A stretch of DNA of 64,000 nt from the NCBI RefSeq assembly GCF_003008555.2, contig NZ_CP043619.1, positions 62,001-126,000 on the forward strand. Reading direction: 5' to 3'. The DNA is from Pukyongiella litopenaei (GTDB lineage: Bacteria > Pseudomonadota > Alphaproteobacteria > Rhodobacterales > Rhodobacteraceae). Positions 1-7,697 of this stretch are shown here, in pieces (the stretch's first letter is position 1; each line of letters begins with the position of its first letter). A program made the translations under genes and the position numbers. The notes under the pieces are model-generated. The model was not told where the DNA came from, did not search any database, and saw nothing but the letters and a program-made list of their open reading frames with translations.

Positions 1-832
1 GGAGTTCCCGGACGCGGCGGGTGGATCCTACAATATGCTGCCGCGGTCGGATGCGAGCGCTTTCGACCAACTCAAATATCTTGTCGATACCGAAGGCGAG
101 AACCTCGCGGGGCCGGACTGGCTGGGCATGCTGGAAGGGCTGGATATCGCCGCTGACCGCGATTTTGCGCCCGATGACGCGACCCGCGCAATCCTCGATG
201 CCGCCGCGAAGACCGGCTACAAGACCAGCCGCGTGATCGGATTCGAACATGGCCTCAATGGCGAGGATTTCCGCGTCTACGAGGACCGGCAATGGCTGAA
301 CCCGGTCAACAACGTGTCCGCGCGCTGGCCCGATGTGCCGGTCGGGCTGGACTGGATGGCATCAGAGGCAGGTTACCGCGAGCTTGACGCGCGGGCGTGG
401 TTCTTCACCGACTATTTCTCGATCAGTCCCGGCATGGTGTCGATGACGCCCGGCAAGGGGGCCTTCTACATGATCGCCTTCGAGGATGCGGATGGTAATC
501 CGCTGGTCGGTAACCAAAGCTATACGCTCGATCTGCCTCCCGATATCCCGGCGGACCTGTTCTGGTCCGTGACGCTCTATGAAGCCGAGAACGCCTCGGG
601 CCTCGACAACGGTCAGCCCTTCCCGTCGCTTGGCAAACTCAACGAGCCCGCGCAGAACGAGGATGGCAGTACCACGCTCCATATTGGCCCGTCGGCGCCG
701 GAGGGTCAGGAAGCCAACTGGCTCGCGACCGCGCCTGAACGTGGCTTCTTCGCGATCTTGCGTCTCTACGCCCCGTCGCAGCCCGCGCTCGATGGAAGCT
801 GGAAGCCCGGAGACATCACGAAGGTGAAGTAA
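1..832 (+). CDS. DUF1254/DUF1214 family protein, 5' end outside window
   Basis: The reading frame is already open at the first bases (in frame with the ATG at 35) and runs to the stop at 832, so the true start lies upstream of the window. The visible 270 or so residues match the C-terminal DUF1214 half of DUF1254/DUF1214 proteins: a segment rich in aromatic residues around the middle (WFFTDYFS), then a jelly-roll-like C-terminus ending RLYAPSQPALDGSWKPGDI, a typical family ending. These proteins are usually exported and of unknown biochemical function. The next gene follows after 35 bp in the same direction, so the two may be co-transcribed. Confidence 0.8.
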   Translation, partial: EFPDAAGGSYNMLPRSDASAFDQLKYLVDTEGENLAGPDWLGMLEGLDIAADRDFAPDDATRAILDAAAKTGYKTSRVIGFEHGLNGEDFRVYEDRQWLNPVNNVSARWPDVPVGLDWMASEAGYRELDARAWFFTDYFSISPGMVSMTPGKGAFYMIAFEDADGNPLVGNQSYTLDLPPDIPADLFWSVTLYEAENASGLDNGQPFPSLGKLNEPAQNEDGSTTLHIGPSAPEGQEANWLATAPERGFFAILRLYAPSQPALDGSWKPGDITKVK

Positions 833-867
833 ATTCCGGAACCTCCTGAACAGGAAAGGAGCGCGCC

Positions 868-1692
868 ATGGTCGTGAGTCACATTCAGGGAAAGGCCAGC
901 GAGATGAATCCTGATCTGACGAGATTCTGTGCAGCCTTGGGTTTCATCGGCTGCGCCCTGATGGCGGCGCCGCCGGCCAACGCGCAGGAAAGTTCAGCCG
1001 CGCAGGCCAACAACCCGCTGGCCAACTCGACGGCGATGAACTTCCAGAACCAGTATAATCAGCTGACAGGTTCGGACGATCACGCGAACCAGTTCCTACT
1101 ACGCTATGCCAGGCCATTCAAGGCGTTCGGAGGCGACTGGCTGATGCGCGCGACGGTGCCGGTGAACACGTTTCCCGATGGTGCGGGAAGTCACAACACC
1201 GGCCTGGGAGATGTCAACATATTCGCCGCCTATCTGCTCGATACCGGAAACCCGGCGCTGAGCTTCGGCATCGGGCCGCAGATCACCCTTCCGACGGCGA
1301 CCGACGACAATCTCGGATCGGAAAAATGGTCGCTCGGCTTCGCAAACGTGCTGTTCAACGCCTCCAGCCCGACCTTCCAGTATGGCTATCTGCTGACCTG
1401 GCAGGCCAGCGTCGCCGGCGATGACGACCGCGCCGATGTCAACGTCGCGGCCTTCCAGCCCTTCGGCTTCTACCAGTTGGGCCAGGGCTGGTATCTACGC
1501 TCGGCCGGGGTCTGGACCTATGATTTCGAAACCGACAATTACGCGATCCCGGTCGGCTTCGGCGTGGGCAAGGTGACAAAGCTGGACCGGGCGGTGATGA
1601 ACGCTTTCATCGAGCCACAATGGACGGTCGACCACAAGGGGGACGGTCAGCCGGACTGGGGCGTGTTCGCGGGCATCAACTTCCAGTACTAG
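868..1692 (+). CDS. Outer-membrane porin-like / transporter-type beta-barrel protein
   Basis: A 274-aa protein preceded by a strong ribosome binding site (AGGAAAGGAG, 6-7 nt before ATG 868). An internal ATG at 904 would give a more standard signal peptide (MNPDLTRFCAALGFIGCAL... cleaved near ANAQ). The rest alternates aromatic and polar residues and ends in GINFQY, as beta-barrel outer-membrane proteins do. The overall pattern resembles the transporter-like family related to phenol-degradation MetA proteins. The substrate cannot be inferred. It follows the DUF1254/DUF1214 gene in the same orientation. Confidence 0.65.
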   Translation: MVVSHIQGKASEMNPDLTRFCAALGFIGCALMAAPPANAQESSAAQANNPLANSTAMNFQNQYNQLTGSDDHANQFLLRYARPFKAFGGDWLMRATVPVNTFPDGAGSHNTGLGDVNIFAAYLLDTGNPALSFGIGPQITLPTATDDNLGSEKWSLGFANVLFNASSPTFQYGYLLTWQASVAGDDDRADVNVAAFQPFGFYQLGQGWYLRSAGVWTYDFETDNYAIPVGFGVGKVTKLDRAVMNAFIEPQWTVDHKGDGQPDWGVFAGINFQY

Positions 1693-1753
1693 GCCAGCGC
1701 CCGGCATCGGCGGTCACCAGGACAGGACGAATCCCAGATCTCGGAGATGCGAC

Positions 1754-2866
1754 ATGCCAACCACCTCGACCGTGACGATGATCTATTTCGGATTCTTTCC
1801 GGACATCGACCCTGACGAGAGCAATCGAGCCCCCGAGGACGGGCCGGGCATTCTCAACGACAGGACCTCCGTCGCTCCGACGCTCCAGACGGTCGAGGTC
1901 ACTCTGCTGGACAATAACGACGACGGGGAAATCTCCGACAACGATCAGAACGATATGTCGGGCGATACCATGACCTATACGATCGACGGCAGGACGGTCG
2001 AGGCGCAGTCCGATACGAGTGCCCATTATCAAGCCGATATCCTGCTCGGCGACGGCAGTACGCTGAACAATGTCAAGGTTCTCGTCGTTCAATCGACCAG
2101 CGGAGACGTCTTCATCAGCGATGCAGACAACAGCGGCGATCTCGACGGGCTGCGCATCCAGGCGATCACGCTGAGCCGGGTCAACGACGACAACCTGTCA
2201 GGCTTTTCGACCGACGAAGACGCGGAGGACAATGTGATCGTCTGCTTCACCGGCGGAACGATGATCGCGACCGGGAACGGAGAGACGCCGATCGAGGCGT
2301 TGTGCCCCGGCGATCTGGTCCGGACACTGCATCGCGGGCTGCAGCCGGTGCGCTGGATCGGCCGTCGCGAGTTGTCAGACGACGAGCTGCGCGCGTGGCC
2401 CCGGCTGCGCCCGATCCGGATCTCCGCCGGGGCCCTTGGGCAGGGATTGCCGCGTCGGGATCTGCTGGTTTCGCCGCAGCATCGCATCCTGATCGACTCG
2501 CCCATCGCCGAGCGAATGTTCGGCACACGCGAGATGCTGGTCGCGGCCAACAAGTTGACACCCCTGGCCGGCATCCGTCAGGTCGAGACCGCGCAACCTG
2601 TCACCTACTATCACCTGCTCTTCGACCGCCACGAGGTGATCCTTGGCAACGGCGCGCCTTCCGAAAGTCTGTTCACCGGCCCCGAGGCGCTGAAAGCGAT
2701 CCCGCCCAAGGCACGGGACGAGTTGCGTCACCTGTTCCCCGAACTCTTCAGCGGACAATATAGCCCGCGCCCGGCCTGTGCTTTCGCAGATTGCGGACGG
2801 CGAGCAAAGAAGCTGGTCTCACGCCACCATGCGAACCGCAGACCGATTTGCATCTTTCGAGAGTGA
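1754..2866 (+). CDS. Hint-domain (Hedgehog/intein-type) protein
   Basis: The first 155 residues are acidic and rich in D, N, T and S, as in secreted repeat or calcium-binding-like regions. From about residue 160 a Hint module begins at CFTGGTMIATGNGE, with the catalytic Cys, continues through the LCPGDLV motif and SPQHRIL (the conserved His block), and ends with the YYHLLFDRHEVIL segment. This is the standalone Hint_2-type architecture common in Rhodobacteraceae. Hint domains can cleave or rearrange peptide bonds; whether this one processes itself or a partner is not shown. No signal peptide is obvious. Confidence 0.85.
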   Translation: MPTTSTVTMIYFGFFPDIDPDESNRAPEDGPGILNDRTSVAPTLQTVEVTLLDNNDDGEISDNDQNDMSGDTMTYTIDGRTVEAQSDTSAHYQADILLGDGSTLNNVKVLVVQSTSGDVFISDADNSGDLDGLRIQAITLSRVNDDNLSGFSTDEDAEDNVIVCFTGGTMIATGNGETPIEALCPGDLVRTLHRGLQPVRWIGRRELSDDELRAWPRLRPIRISAGALGQGLPRRDLLVSPQHRILIDSPIAERMFGTREMLVAANKLTPLAGIRQVETAQPVTYYHLLFDRHEVILGNGAPSESLFTGPEALKAIPPKARDELRHLFPELFSGQYSPRPACAFADCGRRAKKLVSRHHANRRPICIFRE

Positions 2867-2941
2867 AAGGAGTGCCGGTTTCCCGGTGACGGGTTGAGGA
2901 TTGGGAGAGTGGCTCCCGGCGCCTGTCACGGAGGAATGCAG

Positions 2942-4141
2942 ATGGGTGTTGTGGAAGTACTGGATCCGGTTCAGCCGGCACGGGCTGGTGGCTGGAAAGT
3001 GGATGTAAGCCGGGGCGAGCGGAACGGGCGGGTGTCGTCCGAATGGTTCAACCGGCCCGATGACGAGCGGTATCTGTCGCTCGACGATCTCTGGGTCAAT
3101 GTGAAGGGTCGCTCCGAGCGCAGCCGCAGCAGGGTTGTTCAGACAGCCGACATCCGGGTCGAGGCCGCGCGCGACAGCACCGAGCGGCTGCACCTGGTCC
3201 TTCCGAAAGCGCAGGAGCCGGTTGCACCGACGCATTGGGCCTTCGGCCAGCTCGCCAGCATTGTCGGCGCGCCGGCCTCCTACCTGCGGCAGCTGCCCGC
3301 GCCGCTGGCGGGGATCAACCTGCAATACGGTCTGACCAATCACCGCGCCGAGCAGGTAAAAACTTTCGAGACTGAGGATGGCCGCACGGAACTGCGCGCC
3401 GTGACCGGCCCGGACTACGGTCGCATTCATGACTTCGAGCTTGTCGAGGCCGTGCAGCGCATCGCGGGCAATGGCACCGGTGACACGCGCTGGAAGGTGC
3501 CGGGCGTGCTCGACTGGTCGACCGGGGTTTACAACCCCGATGTCGAGATCAGCCGCGACACGACCACGCTCTATGCCTCGGACCGCGATGTCTTTCTGTT
3601 CCTCGTCGACGATCGCAACCCGATCGAGGCGGGCAAGCTGGCAGACGGCTCTCCCGACCTCTACTTCCGAGGGTTTTATTGTTGGAACTCTGAAGTCGGT
3701 GCCAAGACCCTCGGCATGGCGAGCTTTTACCTTCGGGCGGTGTGCCAGAACCGCAACCTCTGGGGTGTCGAGGATTTCCAGGAGATCAAGATCCGCCACT
3801 CGAAATACGCCGCGTCGCGCTTCGCCCATGAGGCCGCCCCGGCGTTGACCCGGTTTGCCAATTCCTCGCCGCAGGGGTTCGTGAACGGGATCAGGGCAGC
3901 ACGGCAACAGGTCGTGGCGCACAGCGACGAAGACCGCGCGGATTTCCTGCGCAAGCGGGGTTTCTCGAAGGCTGAAGCCGGCAAGATCATCGAGAAGGTG
4001 CTGATGGAGGAAGGCCGCCCGCCCGAGAGCATCTTCGATTTCGTGCAGGGCATCACGCGGCTTGCGCGCGACAAGACCCAGCAGGACGCCCGTCTCGACA
4101 TGGAAGGGCGCGCGAAGAAGCTCTTCGACCGGGTCGGTTGA
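2942..4141 (+). CDS. DUF932 family phage/plasmid-related protein
   Basis: About 400 aa. I chose ATG 2942 because GGAGGA lies 6 nt upstream; ATG 2936 is too close to that site. The body matches DUF932 (phage/plasmid-like) proteins: THWAFGQLASIVGAPASYL near the N-terminus, the VTGPDYGRIHD block, and a C-terminal helical region. Function is unknown. The family is typical of plasmids, ICEs and phages and often lies beside RadC-like and antirestriction genes, as it does here. A strong hairpin follows the stop (4157-4185), so it is probably transcribed separately from the RadC-like gene. Confidence 0.88.
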   Translation: MGVVEVLDPVQPARAGGWKVDVSRGERNGRVSSEWFNRPDDERYLSLDDLWVNVKGRSERSRSRVVQTADIRVEAARDSTERLHLVLPKAQEPVAPTHWAFGQLASIVGAPASYLRQLPAPLAGINLQYGLTNHRAEQVKTFETEDGRTELRAVTGPDYGRIHDFELVEAVQRIAGNGTGDTRWKVPGVLDWSTGVYNPDVEISRDTTTLYASDRDVFLFLVDDRNPIEAGKLADGSPDLYFRGFYCWNSEVGAKTLGMASFYLRAVCQNRNLWGVEDFQEIKIRHSKYAASRFAHEAAPALTRFANSSPQGFVNGIRAARQQVVAHSDEDRADFLRKRGFSKAEAGKIIEKVLMEEGRPPESIFDFVQGITRLARDKTQQDARLDMEGRAKKLFDRVG

Positions 4142-4156
4142 GGCGAACTTCGATAC

Positions 4157-4187
4157 AGCGACCGCCCGCATGCGTGGCGGTCGCTTT
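4157..4187 (+). terminator. Probable terminator after the DUF932 gene
   Basis: Inverted repeat AGCGACCGCC / GGCGGTCGCT (10 bp, perfect) with a 9-nt loop that is itself nearly palindromic (CGCATGCGT), beginning 16 bp after the DUF932 stop. Only a short T-run (TTT) follows, so termination may be partial. Confidence 0.55.
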
Positions 4188-4267
4188 ACCTCACTTACCA
4201 CATGCACGCTGCTGGCCTTGCCCGATAGGGCAGGGGCCTTCGGTATGCGTACTTCAGCGAGACCCCC

Positions 4268-4708
4268 ATGACTCCCCAGGAAGAAACCGTCATCCTCGAG
4301 GCCCGCGACATCCTCGGCCGTTACCTCAGTCAGAACCCGGTCATCGGCAGCTGGCAAGCACTGCTGGACTATTGCGCGCTCACTGTCCGCGGGCCAATCG
4401 AGCGATTTCACGTGCTCTACCTCGACCGCAAGAACCGCATCATCGCCGATGAGCTTCTTTCGACCGGCACGGTCGATCACGTCCCGGTCTATCCGCGCGA
4501 GGTGATCAAGCGGGCGCTGATGCTGAACGCCAGCGCCCTGATCCTGATCCACAACCACCCGTCGGGCGATCCGACACCGTCGGAGGCCGATCTCAGCATG
4601 ACCAAGGAGATCCAGAAGGGGTGTCGCTATCTCGGCCTCACGCTGCACGACCACATCATCGTCGGCGCCGGGACGGAACTGAGCCTGCGGGCCCTGGGCA
4701 AGCTCTGA
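4268..4708 (+). CDS. RadC-like JAB/MPN domain protein
   Basis: 146 aa, about the C-terminal half of chromosomal RadC (about 220 aa), lacking its helix-hairpin-helix N-terminus. The JAB metal site is intact: HNHPSGDPTPSEAD near residue 100 fits H-x-H-x7-S-x2-D, with a conserved upstream glutamate in ADELLSTG. Short RadC-like proteins of this form are common on plasmids and ICEs beside DUF932. Their substrate is unknown; a metalloprotease-type or DNA-processing role has been suggested for the fold. The start ATG 4268 is the first in frame with this domain. Confidence 0.9.
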   Translation: MTPQEETVILEARDILGRYLSQNPVIGSWQALLDYCALTVRGPIERFHVLYLDRKNRIIADELLSTGTVDHVPVYPREVIKRALMLNASALILIHNHPSGDPTPSEADLSMTKEIQKGCRYLGLTLHDHIIVGAGTELSLRALGKL

Positions 4709-4812
4709 CGCGCCTTTCGGACCTGCCGCCGTCGCCCCTTCGAGGACGAGGGCGGCGGTTCGGTCTTCGACGGTTTGAAGCGGGGAGAAAGGCTTTCCGT
4801 ACCGTCGGAGAT

Positions 4813-5337
4813 ATGCCCATGTTCGACCTTCCTCTCCAAACTCGGCCAGAAACGCAGAAAACAGGTTTGCCGCCGAGCTTCCTGACCATTCTTGCAGATC
4901 AAGACTTGCCGTTTGCGCTCACGACGGCTTGCCATGCGCCCGCGGCTCTCATGTCCGGGCAGGCACACCCCAAGGTACTGGAGCGGTTTGCCACGCTGGC
5001 CGAGGCCATGCGGGGCGCAATCGTTCACGCCGAAGATATCACCCCTGAAGACACTCCGCGCATCCTGGCAATCCTCGATCGGGAGGGGCGCCTCGTTCTG
5101 GCTGGGGCCACCTGTGATGGCGGGGTCGCCTGGTGCCACCCGGTCTCGGATGCCGTCGAAGCCCGTGCCGTCGTGTCCGAGGCCAGCCAGACCCGCGCGC
5201 AGGCCATGCGGGCGGCCGAGTGGCATGAACATGGCCTCGCGCGAAGGCTGCGGCACCACGCCGACCTTCTCGATGCCCGTCTTGTCGATCCGCTCTGGCG
5301 CGCCTTCGCGTCTCACGCCCTGCAGATCGCGGCGTGA
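4813..5337 (+). CDS. Conserved hypothetical protein of alphaproteobacterial plasmids
   Basis: 174 aa from ATG 4813 (CGGAG lies 5-6 nt upstream; ATG 4819 is an alternative). The frame is open further upstream, but that part overlaps radC and is unlikely to be translated. No catalytic motif is recognised. The sequence is mostly helical, with a segment reading LVLAGATCDGGVAWCHPV and a C-terminal helix rich in Arg, His and Ala. It lies between radC and the DUF6878 gene in the same orientation, a position held by similar unknown genes in related elements. A GC-rich hairpin with one bulge occupies its leader (about 4730-4760). Confidence 0.6.
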   Translation: MPMFDLPLQTRPETQKTGLPPSFLTILADQDLPFALTTACHAPAALMSGQAHPKVLERFATLAEAMRGAIVHAEDITPEDTPRILAILDREGRLVLAGATCDGGVAWCHPVSDAVEARAVVSEASQTRAQAMRAAEWHEHGLARRLRHHADLLDARLVDPLWRAFASHALQIAA

Positions 5338-5434
5338 CGTCCAAGAGACAGAGAAGGGCAGGGGAAGATGTGAACCTACGAGGACGAGAGAGAGCCTCGG
5401 GGTTCAGATCCATTCCCTCATTCCGGAGTTTCCA

Positions 5435-5926
5435 ATGTCCAAGATTGAACCCACCCTGGCCGCGCCGATGGCGCCGTCCAGGATTGATTTTGCCGCCGTG
5501 CTGGCCCGGCAGTCCGAGCGCGATGCGCGGATTGCCGCTTTGCGCCCGGCCAACAAGGAGCGTCTCTTCGATGGTCTGATGGCTGCGGGCATCACCCATG
5601 TGACGGTGAGCTTCGACGGCTATGGCGACAGCGGTCAGGTTGAGAGTATCGCTGCCTATGCTGGCGACGCCGAGGTCGCTTTCCCCAGGACCCAAATCGC
5701 CTATGCCGCATTGACCTGGGACGACCCGGAGGTCGAGATGCGGGCGCTTTCGCTCGAAGATGTCGTCGAGCAACTGGCCTACGACTTCCTGTCGGACACC
5801 CATTGCGGTTGGGAGAACAACGACGGGGCCTATGGCGAATTCTGCTTCGACGCGAGCGCTCGCACCATCCACCTCGAGTTCAACGAGCGCTTCACCTCGT
5901 CCGAACTCTACACACACGATTTGTAA
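5435..5926 (+). CDS. DUF6878 family protein
   Basis: 163 aa starting at ATG 5435 with CCGGAG about 7 nt upstream. It matches DUF6878 proteins: the ITHVTVSFDGYGDSGQVE block near residue 50 and the HCGWENNDGAYGEF block near residue 130. Function is unknown. The family is found on plasmids and genomic islands of Rhodobacterales and Rhizobiales, typically directly upstream of a DUF6915 gene, as here (10-bp gap). Its leader (ATTCCGGAGTTTCC at 5420-5433) recurs exactly before the strawberry-notch gene (15801-15814). Confidence 0.82.
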   Translation: MSKIEPTLAAPMAPSRIDFAAVLARQSERDARIAALRPANKERLFDGLMAAGITHVTVSFDGYGDSGQVESIAAYAGDAEVAFPRTQIAYAALTWDDPEVEMRALSLEDVVEQLAYDFLSDTHCGWENNDGAYGEFCFDASARTIHLEFNERFTSSELYTHDL

Positions 5927-5936
5927 GGGGGCGGCG

Positions 5937-6089
5937 ATGGCACATCCCTATCACCACGCCCTGTCATCGGTGAAGAAATGGGGCGGCACGGTCGACGACT
6001 TCATCGCCGTGCATTCCTGGTTCGACCAGAGCAAGGAGATCACAGCCGATTTTCGCCATCGGGCGCTGCGCCACCATGCCTTATCCTGA
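5937..6089 (+). pseudogene. DUF6915 family gene, N-terminal part, split by Tn554-like insertion
   Basis: The 5' part of a DUF6915 gene: MAHPYHHALSSVKKWGG to RHRALRHHA is encoded by 5937-6080, followed by two codons and a stop that belong to the inserted element. The C-terminal part resumes at 12263. Joining 6080 to 12263 gives RHRALRHHAEGIFMAETIFG in one frame, the expected family sequence. The 10-bp spacing to the DUF6878 gene implies the intact gene was translationally coupled to it. As it stands, only a 50-aa fragment can be made. Confidence 0.88.
6075..6080. repeat. Left copy of 6-bp core CATGCC flanking the Tn554-like element
   Basis: CATGCC at the left junction within the DUF6915 gene; the same six bases occur at the right junction (12257-12262). 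Tyrosine-recombinase elements exchange strands within a short core, and Tn554 relatives leave 6-7 bp junction sequences, so this is the likely crossover. Confidence 0.75.
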
Positions 6090-6155
6090 CTCTATGGAAT
6101 CGTCTTATTTCTGTGCATGGTGCGGGTTATGCGGAACCTTGGGATTAAGAGATGA

Positions 6156-6205
6156 GCCAGCCCCGGCCCGCTCTCCATCAAAAGGGCCGTAGGGACGGGG
6201 CTGGC
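6156..6205 (+). promoter_or_regulatory. Long hairpin in the leader of the recombinase operon
   Basis: GCCAGCCCCG (6156-6165) pairs with CGGGGCTGGC (6196-6205), and the inner bases GGCCC (6165-6169) and GGGCC (6184-6188) can extend or compete with it. It lies 70 bp before the first recombinase start, in the untranslated leader. No U-run follows, so it is more likely to limit transposase expression or to be a recombinase-arm structure than a terminator. Function is inferred. Confidence 0.4.
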
Positions 6206-6275
6206 GGCGTTTCCGTTTGAGCGCGATTGGAGTCGCGGCGTTCGTTTGCTGGACGCTAACGGTTTTGGAGGATGG

Positions 6276-7697
6276 ATGACGCAGCTTTATTTCACCGACG
6301 GATTGGCGCTGCGCGCGCCCGTTTCGGTTGAAGGCGTTCCAGCCGTTCTTTCCGCGTCCGTGACCGAGGCCGCTGACAGGATCGGCCTTATGGATGGCAT
6401 GCCGTTCTTTCTGGATCGGGACGGCAGCTATATGTATGAGCTGAACCGCTTCTTCCGCGCTTGTCCGACCATGGGAGTGCGGTCGCGGCACAGTTTGCGC
6501 GCATACGCCCATGATATCCTGATCTGGATGCGGTTTCTGGAGGAACGACGCGGCACCAAGCAGCTTTGGCGTGCCGATCATAACGATGTCATCGCGTTCC
6601 ACCATGCACGGCGTCTTTCGGACGCGCCGTTTCGGATTTCGGCGTCCAGCTGGAACAGGGCGATCGCGGCGCTCGACAAACTGTATCGGTGGGCGTTCGA
6701 AGAAGGACTGATCGCTTCGTCGCCGTTTCGATATGACCTGTCCTTTCGGCATGGTCATGGGCGGCAAACGCCCAAGGTTGTCGAAGGCAACAGGGCGCGG
6801 GAACGTGCCGCGCGCCCGCATAACATGCAATTTGTCGATATGGGCCGCTACCTCGCGTTCCGGGATATCGGCCTGAGGGGCAGATTGCCGGACGGGTCGG
6901 AGGACCCAGCCTGGCGCGGGCGCAATGACGAGCGGAATGTCGTCTTCGCGGAACTGCTCGTCTCCACCGGGATGCGCCTCGGCGAGGCCGGTAGCCTGAT
7001 CATCGACGAGCTGCCTGGGTTGACCTCCGACAGCCAGCGGATACTTCCTTTCGACCTTCCGGGCGTGATCACCAAGGGCGAACGCCCGCGACGCATCCGG
7101 TTGCCTCGCCGGGTCCTCAAGCTGATCGCGGATTACTGCGATATCGAGCGCCAGATCGCCCTGGCAAAGGTCCCGCCTCGTCCGGCCGTCCCGCTCGTAT
7201 TGTCATCCGATGGCCGCAACGCCGTCGATGGCAGTGGCCGACGCATCGCGCTGACCAGGCTCCGTCCGCAAGACCGCCAACGGCTGCTGCGATCGCCGAA
7301 TGGCATGCCTGAACACGCATCGCTCTGGCTCACGGAACGCGGTCAACCCGTGTCGTCCGGAACCTGGGAAGTTGCTTTTCGCAGGGCAAGCCAGCGATGC
7401 CAGGCCTTCGATCTCGATATCACTGTCACGCCGCACATGCTGAGGCACACCTTTGCGGTCAACATGTTGTCGATGCTGATCCGCGAACAGGTGGGTAGGA
7501 CCTTCAACCCGACCGATGCGCATGGTGCTGCCTATCGGCAGATGCTTGGCGATCCGCTCCGCCATCTCCAACACCTCCTTGGCCACGCGAACATCACCAG
7601 CACCTACATCTATCTCGACAGCCTTGCCGAGGCGCAGGAACTCGTCGATGCGGCGGCGGATCGCTGGACCGACGAACTCATGGCGGACGATCAATGA
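6276..7697 (+). CDS. Tyrosine recombinase (first of the Tn554-like element, TnpA-like)
   Basis: 473 aa from ATG 6276 (GGAGGA just upstream; an in-frame TTG at 6246 is less likely). N-terminal SAM-like DNA-binding half, C-terminal catalytic half with all core residues: Arg in TGMRLGEA (about 234), HMLRHTF (His about 387, Arg about 390), and LLGHANITSTYIYLD (His about 437, Tyr about 446 as nucleophile). It should be an active integrase/transposase cutting and rejoining DNA at the element ends. Its stop overlaps the start of the next gene (ATGA, 7694-7697), implying coupled translation. Confidence 0.9.
   Translation: MTQLYFTDGLALRAPVSVEGVPAVLSASVTEAADRIGLMDGMPFFLDRDGSYMYELNRFFRACPTMGVRSRHSLRAYAHDILIWMRFLEERRGTKQLWRADHNDVIAFHHARRLSDAPFRISASSWNRAIAALDKLYRWAFEEGLIASSPFRYDLSFRHGHGRQTPKVVEGNRARERAARPHNMQFVDMGRYLAFRDIGLRGRLPDGSEDPAWRGRNDERNVVFAELLVSTGMRLGEAGSLIIDELPGLTSDSQRILPFDLPGVITKGERPRRIRLPRRVLKLIADYCDIERQIALAKVPPRPAVPLVLSSDGRNAVDGSGRRIALTRLRPQDRQRLLRSPNGMPEHASLWLTERGQPVSSGTWEVAFRRASQRCQAFDLDITVTPHMLRHTFAVNMLSMLIREQVGRTFNPTDAHGAAYRQMLGDPLRHLQHLLGHANITSTYIYLDSLAEAQELVDAAADRWTDELMADDQ

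Noticed and set aside
2819-4654. Long minus-strand open frame (about 610 codons) opposite the DUF932 and RadC-like genes
   Set aside because: Shadow of GC-rich coding on the plus strand; no ribosome binding site, odd composition, and both plus-strand proteins match known families.
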